Below, one piece after another: positions 8,416-19,800 of a stretch of 64,000 nt of DNA (the first letter of the stretch is position 1; each line of letters begins with the position of its first letter). The stretch is taken from contig JAVVLW010001380.1 of assembly GCA_034401795.1 (NCBI GenBank), positions 173,001 to 237,000 of the forward strand. Direction: 5' to 3'. Source of the stretch: Chaetoderma sp. LZ-2023a. Its lineage: Eukaryota > Mollusca > Caudofoveata > Chaetodermatida > Chaetodermatidae. A program made the translations under genes and the position numbers. A model generated the notes under the pieces. That model was not told where the DNA came from and searched no databases. It worked only from the letters and a program-made list of their open reading frames with translations.

Positions 8416-8634
8416 GCCAATAAATTAGTCAGAGGAAGTAGTAGTCGGCGCATGCGCGGTGGTGGGGCTGGAATCCGCCGGACTACCCTCTCTCTACCTG
8501 CCCAGTAGGGGCACCTAACTGTTTTTATTCTGAGTGTTTATTGAGTGAACGCCGATATTTAGCAATATCAAAAAGTATTAGGGAGGTAAGTATCAACTCT
8601 CTCGTGAAAAAAGAAATCCTTGATTTCGTTTATT
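8416..8634 (+). repeat. Right inverted terminal repeat of DIRS A
   Basis: Inverted relative to the left ITR and longer at its outer end by about 23 bp (CTCTCTCGTGAAAAAAGAAATCC and onward), as in other DIRS1-type elements. Contains the GCGCATGCGC palindrome at 8448-8457. Confidence 0.85.
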
Positions 8635-8854
8635 CTAGGGCAGTAGCAGAACCAAGTTTGTTCAAACCTTATGGGTCGATTTGCTTAGTGGCCATCTTGG
8701 ATGACGTTGTTCTTGTTGCAGTTCTGGCCAATACCTTAGGATTCTACGTATAGGTGATGGCCTTTCTAGTTGAAATGCCACTGTTCCAGGTGAGCGATAC
8801 AGGCCCAAACTTGTTTCAGTGAACTAATGTTGAATAATTCTGCTTCTCATTAAG
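8635..8854. other. Intron flank between DIRS A and host exon
   Basis: CTAGGGCAGTAGCAGAACCAAG continues the old repeat that was split by DIRS A (compare 11880-11935). Ends in the acceptor CTTCTCATTAAG before the host exon. No gene of its own. Confidence 0.6.
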
Positions 8855-8978
8855 GTGGGTGAATCGCAAAGATCCTGATGGGCGGAATCTGTTTGCTGGT
8901 GGCTTCCTTGGATTTGATAACATTGGCGTGTTTGATCGCTCGTTAGCCGATCTACCAGGTGGAGGACAGCTGGAGCAG
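8855..8978 (+). CDS. Host GH63-like gene, visible exon 1
   Basis: Acceptor TTCTCATTAAG before 8855, donor CAG|GTAATT after 8978. Enters with the last base of a split codon and ends in phase 0 (LEQ). Encodes [19 protein letters not shown] and [10 protein letters not shown]. The preceding exon must lie before position 1. Confidence 0.88.
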
Positions 8979-11900
8979 GTAATTCCTTCGTTTGCATTAG
9001 CAGGGATATGTGTAGCTTTTCGCATGGTTCTGCTACAACTTACTGTATTTTGCTTAATAATAGCCTAGGCTTCTATTAGGACAAGAGGTGTTCAATTTCC
9101 AACCAAACATCTCTAAGAAAGGGGGTGGGCTTATATTACAGAGTTTTCCCAAAAAAGTTCTAAAATTGATACCACGGAAATTCAACGTATTTTCTCCCGT
9201 AAAAATTCCCACCGCCTACGTTTAATGTATACCTCAAAACATCACCGGGGAAGTGAAATTATTTGATTTGAGCGCCTAAATATTGCGTATCCTTTAATAA
9301 AGCTCGTTTATTACATCAAAATTAATCCACAATTTGATATAAAATGGCATTGCGAAAAAATACAAATCACGTGATTCGCCTCCAATTGAAGAGTTTATTT
9401 TAGAGCGAGTACTTGGATATAAATATTCTGGAATCGGGGACTCGGAACTCGGGAATATCTATATATTATCATTGCGCGAAAGGAACTGAGTATTATACTG
9501 ATCTGAATAACGGGTACGCATTTGATAAACTCCCGTTAGCGTATAATATCTCGCGAGAACATGATGCCTCCCATCTCAAGAACTGCTGGCTCGCCAACTT
9601 AAGAAGCCAGCTATATTGTCATTCATAATAATTCAATTTGGATCATTTAATGTTGATCAGCATTACAAAATTGATGCACATTTTCTCCCGTGCTTGTTGT
9701 TTGGTACATAAATTTGGTCTTAAAATATATTTATAAGGAAGGTATTTAATCACGCCAAGACTGTTTTACACGCATTTTGACAACAAAAGTGTGGAATAAA
9801 CTTTATTATATCTTGAACATACGTGGCCTACTACTAGTATTAATCTAATAGGGAGTCGAGATTTACAAATCCGAGGCCTATATTGACTTCTAGAGGGGCC
9901 GGGAATGTACCAGGGCAAAGATCGGGCTGAAGTAGACACGATTGCTATTATTATATACGCTATTCTTACAAATTTGCTCTTAAGAAAAATTTTCCTAAAC
10001 AGTCTGCTGAGTTAGGGGTTGGGCTTCTAATACAGAGTTTTGCCATTTGGAAACTGCTAAGAAATCATTGGAGCTCATATGTCAAAGTTAGGGGGTTGGC
10101 TTCTATTAGAGCATAGGCTACTATTAAGCGGAATACGGTATGATTAATCGACAGTTCAATCGATCAATTAATCGACTGTTGCTCGATATTCTCGTCATTG
10201 CGACGACTTCATTTAAATGAGGGATCTGTTTCTAGCTATTCCCGCCCATTCCTAGCCAAACTCTGCCCACTATTTAAACATTTTGAAATCGATTTCATTT
10301 TGAGACATTGAAACCTGAATTCCCAGAAACTAAATTTCAAGGTAACTAAACAGGTAAGCTGTTGAATATTTTGAAACTAATTTTGTGGCTAAACAACCTA
10401 AAGCCACAGCAGTCCCCAGTCAAATTAGTTTCAAAATATTCAAAGAAAGGTTAATTAAATTATAAATGCATCAAAGACATAGATTCGTACACATGACAAA
10501 CTTTTTGATGTTCAAGATGGCGCTAAATGGTGACATAATTGGTTATGACGTCAGGTACTTGACTGACAGATTGGACCCATCCATTATATAGACTAATGCT
10601 ATATCTGATACAAATCTGATAGAACATTTTATGATGTATGAAATTCTATGTTGAGTAATTTGAAATCGTGAAAATTTGTTTCCGGATGATAACTCTGTTA
10701 TCGTTTATCGGGTCGCTTTGAAACTTCATGGGGTGGTTGAACTAGGTCTGCGGAAGGAACCTATCGAAATTGACAATGATCCCAAATCCAAGATGGCCAC
10801 CAACCACCATCTTAAAAATTGGTTTCCGGATGATAATTCTGTTCCCGTTTATCAGATCGCTTTGAAACTTCATAGGGTGGTTGGTCTAGGTCTGGAGAAG
10901 AAACCTATCGAAACTGATGATGATCCGAACTCCAAGATGGCTGCCAGCCATGGGCTGCCATTTTGAAAATTGATTTCTGGATATCTCCGTTACCATTTAT
11001 CGGATCACTTCATAGGGTGGTTGGAATATGTCTGCTGAGGAAACTTATCGAACTTTACGATAATCTGAAATCCAATATGGCCGCCAGTCAGCGGCAGCCA
11101 TCTTGAAAATTGGTTTCCGGACGATACCTCCTTGACCGTTTAATGGATCGCTTTGACACTTCATAAGGGTGACTGGTCTGATGGGTCTGAGGAAGAAATA
11201 GATATTTTCTGATAGCTCTCATTCATTGGTTTGTCATGATGGCGGGGTATTATGCGTCGTTTGCGGAGCTCTTGTTAGAAGAGAAACCGCTTTGGCGATA
11301 GATTCAACTCATAAAATATCTAGGTCAACAGCTGAATTATTGGCCAAATGTTTCAGTGGGCATCTTGGATGACCTACTTCTCACAAAAAGAATTTCTCCA
11401 GAACCGCTGTACGGACCAGGCCGAGATTTGGTCGATATAATTAGGGACTAAGGGCCATTAAAGTTTGTTCAAGGGAAGTTGATACATAAAAAACATGGCC
11501 GCGATGGACCAATCAAAATGTAGCATGCTTGGCAGTATATTGGATTTTTCTATTTGATGTATTTTGAAGCCCAAATTGCTTTTAAATACATTTTAGGTAT
11601 GTTGATTTAAAATTTCCGCTTTTGAAACTGTGGGATAAATGGTTTGGCGGGCATCTTGAATCTTTTTCCCACCAAAAATGCCCATACTAAAGTAATTGGA
11701 AACTTAAAATATCTTCTCGAGAACCACTGGGCCAATTTCAAATTACATTTGATAGGACGCATCCTCAGGGCATAGAGAGCTGAGTTTGTTTAAAGGTGAT
11801 TAGCCAATTTAGCCCATGACCATCTTAGATTTGACAAATTTTTAGAAGTGTCGCTAAAAATTTCAGAAACATGTTTGAGCGATTGATTCAGAACTCTTGA

Positions 11901-14003
11901 AACATCATCTGGTGCAACAACTGAACCCAGTTTACAGCAAATATATACTTCAGACAAAGTTTGTTTAGCTGGAGTTAATGCATATGGGTGAGTTTTGTAT
12001 TTAGCTGGAGTTAATGCATATAGGTTAAGTTTTGTGTTTAGCTGAAGCTAAAGCATGTAGGTTAAGTTTTGTGTTTAGCTGAAGCTAAAGCATGTAGGTT
12101 AAGTTTTGTGTTTAGCTGAAGCTAAAGCATGTAGGTTAAGTTTTGTGTTTAGCTGAAGCTAAAGCATGTAGGTTAAGTTTTGTGTTTAGCGGGAGTTAAT
12201 GCATATTGGTGAGGTTTTGTGTTTAGATGGAGTTAATGCATATTGGTTAAGTTTTGTGTTTAGCTCTCCTACAGGTAAGCCATCAGGCCCATTGTCACAA
12301 GACCATATATATATATATCAGAGCTTCAGAAACAGAATTTTCCAAGCCGGACTTGCCACTTCGGCAAGTGATGGAGGGGGTGGGGAGATAGAAAATGCAT
12401 GATGTAATACATGCACAAAACTTCCCCCCCCCCCCCAAATGAAAATTGGTACCATATGGTACCGTAAAACGCTCATTAGTTACCGCGGCTTCTAATAGGA
12501 CAAGGGCTGTAAATTCTTTAAATCCAAACCTCGGTGAAAGGGGAGGCCGACTTCTATTAGGTATATTTCAAGAAAAAATTTGGAAAAAATGATGCAAAAA
12601 ATAACACAAAATTAGAACCCATTTAAAATTTTTCACGCTACCATCTTATGCCTACCATCTTACGCCTATGCTTAATGTATAGCTTATATCCATCATCGCG
12701 GGAGTGAAATTATTAATTGGGACCGCTTAAATATTGCATATATTTTATTAAACATTGTTTATTTCATCAAAATTAAATTAAAATTTGACAAAATGGCGTC
12801 GTGAAAAAATAGAAATCATGTGATGTATTAGTTTCCGCTATAGTATGAGTTTAGGGTGTTACCCGAATAACACGAAGACACTAATATTAGTACCGGGTTA
12901 GAGAATTGCGCAATCCACATAAATAGGAGGGGAGAAGCCCTAGAGTAGCTACGAGAGTGACGACATAAACTCATCCTATAGCTGATTAATACTCGGTAGA
13001 ATGTAATGTAACCAAGTCGGCCGGGACGGAATCACCCAAGTGAACAAAATCTTGCCAGTAAATATATTGCCGAATACATTTACTGATTAGGTAAGAGTGA
13101 ATTTATTGCTCAAATTGTTTTAAAAACATATTCTGTATATATTTTATTATTAATTTGCGATATTGGCATTTGTGACGTTGCAAAATCTATTTTTATTTGG
13201 TAGGTCTCCTTCCAGTCCAGATAAAGCTCAGTGGAATCACAAAAGAGCTTTAATTTGGTTGTCCAACTTAAGAAGGGATCTAACCTCATTTTATTTCTTA
13301 CATTGGTTTGGTTCATTTTATGTTGGTTTATGACAAGACATGTACAATGACTTGTCAGTTTGAGTTTTATTTCATCATTTAAGAATGATTTACAAATATT
13401 ACATAGAATATAGGCCGGAAATTGCTGGCAGATTTTTTTTTTATTCACAATGATCTAACAAAATACATACATTGCTGTCAGACTGGACATCACATTTACC
13501 GGTCATCGATGACAATTCTTGGTCATGTCCGGACAATATGGACATTTTTGAATCCCTAATATATATATGCATTGCATCTATATCAACATTCCATGTAATT
13601 TCAGCATCGGGACTTATGTCATAAATTATAATAGGTGCAATATGTGAATAAAATCATATTGAATCTTTTGTTGTTGCTTAGCTTTTATTGTTGCTTTAGA
13701 AAGTAACAAATTTCACTTCTAAATGTTATCTAAACTTTCAAAATTAATACATTTGTTGCATGATTATTATAATGTTCTATTGCAGGCTGATGGGACAGCA
13801 TGGATGGCGTTTTTCTGCATCATTATGGTGGAGATTAGTCTCATTCTGGCAGAGCATGAGTTCATCTATGAGGACATGGCCAGCAAGTTCTTTGAGCACT
13901 TTGTCACTATTGTTGATGCTATGAACAAACGAGGAGATGGACAAGGTAGGTTTGTTTCATATTCAGAAAAATAAGAACTCACTCCCTCCCTCCCTCCCTC
14001 CCT

Positions 14004-14074
<71 letters not shown>

Positions 14075-16817
14075 GGTTTCATCAAGCTGTAGAAACAAGC
14101 TCAAAATTTCCAAATTGAACTGTAGTATATGATTCTGAGAAATGTCCTGATATTCTGCCTCCCTTGATTGGAGGAATGCATCACTGAGGTCCACTCTTAA
14201 ACCTACCATCACACAGGAAATTGGAAACACAGGATTGATGATCACTGCTCAGGAATGTTGAATTCAAAATCAGTCTTCAAGAAGAATAGAACCTGCAATC
14301 TAGAGCAGGTGCTATGAACCCCATACCAAAACTTTGCTATTTGTTTCTGCATAAAGATGTTTTCTGTTATCAAACAGGTCTCTGGAATGAAGAGGACGGT
14401 TTCTACTATGACCATGTCCGCAATGGCGACAAGATACGTGTGGTTCGTATTCGCTCCATGGTCGGATTCATCCCAATGTTTTCTAGTCTGGTGCTTAAAG
14501 AGACAGAAACTGAGGCTAAGTTCCCAGAGTTCTATTCACGTATGATGTGGTTTCTGGAGAATCGTAAAGACCTTAGTGCCAGTGTAAGCATTTATTACCT
14601 CACCTGGCCTCAAAGGCCAACTGGGCTTATTCCATGAGGACCTTCCGTCAAAGGCCTCAATATTTCAGAATTTATCGAAACCGGTTTTTTGTTCCGTGAT
14701 CTGTGTTGATCAGAAACTGAATTTCATTTCCATCAATAAATCATGTTTATAAATTACAACAATGGGTAACAAATTTTTGGTTCCATAATTTAGCTCATAG
14801 GGCACTGTAGCACGGACCGACCGGATGGGTACTGACCGTCCCAGCTAAAGCTGGGTACAGAACGTCCATTCCAGATTCGCTCCAGGCATACCCCCCCCCC
14901 TGGGTAGGGTAGTACGCGTAAATAAGCCCTATGAGAGAGGTTTTCGTTAAAATCGGCTAAGTCCGATAAAATGCGTGCTGCGCATGCACATGCGTGTGCG
15001 TCAGAGCTTCCCTGATAACACGTCTCAGAATTGGAAGTGACTGCATGCCTATAGTGTACCGAGTTGGTACTCGTAAAGACCTTTAATTACTCCATTCTCA
15101 TTGTTCTTGGTACTGATCAGGACCGGAACAAAACGAGCTTTATAGAACTTTTTACTATTTTAAAATCGCTCCAGAAATGTCTGAGTTATCCACAAAAATC
15201 GCTGTAAATTATCTTTAAAAATATTGCTTTTGACGTTGTAATCGCGTGTATGCATAAATAGATCTAGAATGTTCCTGTGCACGTGATAAATACGTCACTG
15301 ATCTAGCTGCATGCTGATTGGCTACTGCTCGGCCACTGATTGGCTGGGGCATCTGCCTCTGACGTCACAAGTAGTATAAAAGGGGTGAAAAATCGTGAAT
15401 CAGGAGCAGTACAGGCCTGGAGGCCGACCCGTCTGGAGGACTGGCTGGAGTGTGCGGGACTTGCCGCATGTAGCCTAACACCGACGGAAGATACAGAACA
15501 TCACCTCGGTTCCAGTCCAAATTCAGTTCACCCGCACCGGCGAGCAGTCCTCAGACTTTCCGCATTACAGGAATTTTGGATGCTCCCGGACGGCCATCCG
15601 GGAGCAAAATATTTAAAGTTATGGTCCCCGCTTCTGAACATTTCTAAGGGGAACACCTCTGCAGAAAGGGCCGTACGGGCCCGCGATGTAATTCTACGGA
15701 ATGTAGAGCTGATGGTGATTCTTGGTGGATGATTCGCTGGATCTGCTAACCACACTGAAAAGTGGAATTTAATTTCGCACTTCATGTCGTGTGTTATAAT
15801 TAACTTTTTGACCACGGTCTGGTGGAACTTTGCTAGGTGCGCCGCAAGAGCTATGCGACGCATCCCGCACCGTGTGCCAGTTAGTGCATTTGCTTAACAT
15901 TATATATAGCCCTCTCTGTTAATGGGCAAACTTCAACTTACTTACTTCCGTCGCCGGACGGATAACTTTTCAACTTCCGTATAAATCTTGTATTAGCTGA
16001 GAGACTATCTAATAGACATTTCCTGAACTGCTCTGTTTCACTGTCCTGAGAGTGTACCGTGTCTACCCTGCCTGGAGAAGTCGGCTTGCGGAGATCTGCC
16101 TGCGGAAATTTGTTTGCGGAAACCTGCCTGCGGAAATCTTTCCAGTTCAAGAGAACGTGTCGACTCGCGCTATGAATACGTTAGCACCTTAATTTCAGTA
16201 ACATAGTAGCCTGTTCCGTACCGATGAATATTAGGTACTCGAGTAGCTATACTATTGTATATTTAATTATTATTTCTGTGTATGGTACTGATGACTAATG
16301 GGTACTCTCCCGGTCGTTGGACCGCAATTTATAATTTCTATTTAACTATGAATATTATCCTTGTTTACTGTGGGTGCTTTCAACTAGAAGCACCGTTTTA
16401 GGTTTATCGACGTGTGATATTTTTTTAATTCATTCATATATTCTAATTATTATATCTATCATGTGCATTCGTTAGTTGTATATGGCAGTTAGCCATCCAG
16501 TTGATATGTTTTGTTTATTTGTAGAAACTCTGGACCGCAGTACACTAGGAAATACCATACAGCAACACATATATCTGCATCACTTTATTCCCGCCAGCAT
16601 CAATTTTACACTGAGGTCGCTGATTATGCTCTACTTGTTTGATCCTGACATGTTACCGACTAAACCTGACTATTCAGCTTGATAGGATAGGTTAAAGTGG
16701 TTAGGGACAATTTCTTCGTTTAGAGACATATAGTGTACGCCTCTTTTCCGGTTGTTGTAGTAATGTAGCCCCGCACTCTGGCAATGTTGTGTAAAATTGG
16801 CCAGTTACCTATAGGAC

Positions 16818-16882
<65 letters not shown>

Positions 16883-19800
16883 AGTTATTAATTGTCTGGA
16901 TTCCCCATCAGCACGTTAATCGGATCCGACCCTGGGAAACTATTGGCGGTTTCCGAGCGGTGATGGTTAAAGTGCTGATTTACATACACCTCCCCTGTAT
17001 CTTTGAATGCTTGTTAGTTAGATAACCACGCCAATGTAGGAAGCACTGCGAAAACATATAGTTAGAAAAGTGAGTTAGTTAGTTTATATACCAGCCCGCA
17101 GTGCATATCTGGGCATATTGGAAATTAATCCTAACGACAGGTCAACTGTTAGATCCGTAGAACTCAGTGTCTAGGGGAGATCTTGGAATCTGCCACACCC
17201 TCACGGGAAGGACTCTCTATCCCCACCATAATGACATGTTAGTGATCAAAACCTGCTTGTGTGAAATGTAGCCATTGTCCAGGTGATGTTATATGTGGTT
17301 GCGGGACAAGGTAGCCAGATTTTCATCTAATTCGGAGGCGTTGTGTTAACATGTACGCATGGTGTCCTTGGAGGTAGATGCCAGTCAAGGCGACCTACGG
17401 GAAGCTGAGCATCTGTGCCATTGGACTACTGTATCTAAAGTTAGGTAGGACTCCCTGCCACTTGTGGCCAAAGCTAGTTTCCGTTTCTAACAACTAAATG
17501 GTAGGTTAGACTGTAGCAGAAGGCTTTAAATAAAGCGGCAACTACCAATACAGTATCTTTGGAACTACATAAGACGGTGACCTGGGAATCCCTCAGAAAT
17601 CGTTCGTCCTGTCTTCACGTAAACCAGTATGCATCACATTAATTATGGCTTCACTAGGATTTTCAGCCCTTATCATTTTCTGTTGAACAAAAGAGTGCCC
17701 CTTTTTACCAGCTCTTTTCCTCCGCTTCGGCGTTGAAGACATTTCCCTGTGACGGAAGCCCGCACGAGGCACTTTTCTTTCGCAAAACTGACTTCGGTGC
17801 GGATGCTTCTCTTGCGGGGATACCGCTGCGGATTCAAGGACCTGTGTGGTACCTTCGGTGACACCACGTGGAAAGAACACTGGATAGCTGTATGTTGTGT
17901 ATTATTGTGTTCATTTACTGTCAAACGAATCATATTGTTTGTATAGTATATTAATATTTCTACTGTTTAATTATAATTGTTCCATATCTCTAAATTAGTA
18001 TGGATAGACACACCGGTGACACAAACAGTTGGGACGACACTGTGTGGTTCAATCTTGGCCGCAATGGTCGCACGGCCCCAATGGAACATCAGTGTTCCAC
18101 CGGCTCTAGAAGTCGGTCTTTGTATTTCTCGGAGAGATATGATACGAGATCCGCAACCCCGAGATCTGCAGCTAACCAGCACTCCCGAACATCGTGCACT
18201 TGCGGTGCGATGGACAGAATCGTCATGGCGGACCAGCACGTACCTCTGCGAGCTACAGTACCATGACGCTACCGGGAACTAAAGGTTCTGTGAAATATTG
18301 AGGCCTGAATTGATCATCTATCTATCCATGCATCAACATTTGTTTTAAAAGACTACTTCTTATTAATCACTAGGCTGATTTCAATCTATCTTCTTGGAAT
18401 GACCCTATATTATTAGCTCACCTGGCCTGAAAGGCCAAGTGAGCTTATGCCGTGGCGACCGTCCATCGTCCGTCAACTTTTCCTTTAAAACGCTACTCCT
18501 TAATCAATAGCCAAATCTTAACTAAATTATTGGTCAAAGGATGCTATTGTGCTTGGATCTGGAACATCCATTCAGAATTTTGTTGCGTAAATATTTTGAG
18601 TGAAAATTCTAGATTTTATTAGAAATTTACTGGAAATTGTCAAATTGCTTCTTCTCCTTACCCGTTTGACCAATTTCAATCAAATTTGCCTGAAAGGATC
18701 CTATGGTCATGGGCTATAGAACATGCATTCAGAATTTTGATTCGTAAATATTTTGGGTGAAAAACTTTGATTTTATTAAAGATTTACCGGAAATTGTCAA
18801 ATTGCTTCTTCTCCTTACCATTTTGACCAATTTGAACCAAATTGGGCTGAAAGAATCCTATGGTCATAGGCTCTAGAAGTTCCATTCAGAATTTTGTTGC
18901 ATAAATATTTTGGGTGGAATTCCTAGATTTTATTAAAAATTTACCGGAAATTGTCAAATCTACTCCTTACCATTATGACAGATTTCAACCAAATTGGACT
19001 GAAAGGATTTTATTGTGATAGTACTTCTATTCAGAATTTTTATTCATGAATTTTTTGCGTTAAAATCTTAGATTTTATTAAAAGATTTCCACAAATTTGT
19101 CAAATTGCTTCTTACCATTTTGACTGATTGTAATGAAACTTGGCTGGGAAAATCCTATGGTGGTATGCCGCAGGCCTTCTATTCAGAATTTTGATTCATC
19201 AATTTTTCCTGTAGCGATCTGGGATTTTCTGAAAAGTGCTGAGAAAATGTTTACAATGCTACTCTTCATTAACTGCTTAGGTGATTTTAACCAGATTGGG
19301 CTGGAAGGCATCTATCGTGGTAGGCTAAAGATCTTCTATTCAGAATTTTTGATTCGTCAATTTTTTCATTGGCCAAAGTCTAATCATTAACCCCTAGGCT
19401 GATTTCAATGGCACATGGATGAAATGACCCGAGGCTAGGAGTGTTCAGAACGCCTATACAAAAATTTGGTTGGTATATTTTCCCAGTGGCTGTCTTGGAT
19501 TTTTTTTTAAATGTGCAGAAAATCACTTACATGACTACTCCTCATTAACCATTTGCCCGATTTCAACCAAATTTGGCTGGAAGGACCCGCTCCAGAACTT
19601 CCATTCAGAATTCTGATTCCTCAATTTTGTTGGCTGAAAATCTTAGATTTTATTTTTAAATTACCGGAAATTGTCAAAATGCTTCTTCTTACCATTTTGA
19701 CCGATTTCAACCAAATTTGGCTGAAAGGACCCAATGGCTGTAGGCTCCACAACTTCCATTCGGAATTTTGATTCATCAATTTTATTGGTGAAAATCTTAG

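Larger units (their letters stand above)
1645..8634 (+). mobile_element. DIRS copy A: near-complete DIRS1-type tyrosine-recombinase retrotransposon
   Basis: About 7.0 kb. Order: left ITR (1645-1840), leader exon (1940-1990), intron, gag-like ORF (2740-4725), RT/RNase H/Dam-like ORF (4719-6866), tyrosine recombinase (6746-7762), 3' non-coding hairpins and G-tract (7920-8160), internal complementary region (8252-8352), right ITR (8416-8634). The inverted (not direct) terminal repeats, the internal complementary region and the recombinase in place of an integrase identify the DIRS1 group rather than Ngaro or PAT (split direct repeats). It replicates, by analogy with DIRS1, through a circular intermediate inserted by the recombinase. 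Coding capacity is damaged by three stop codons and about two frameshifts, so it is probably inactive, but it is the best preserved copy in the window. Confidence 0.92.

Noticed and set aside
10676..10966. Recurring peptides with WFPDDNSV and [11 protein letters not shown] at 10676, 29601-30460
   Set aside because: These are translations of the tandem-unit repeat; unit length and decay show that it is non-coding.
14357..14545. 62-codon frame overlapping host exon 3
   Set aside because: Shadow of exon 3 in the wrong phase.
17593..18282. Overlapping open frames on both strands (up to 101 codons)
   Set aside because: No domain recognised and strands conflict; kept only as part of an unassigned island.
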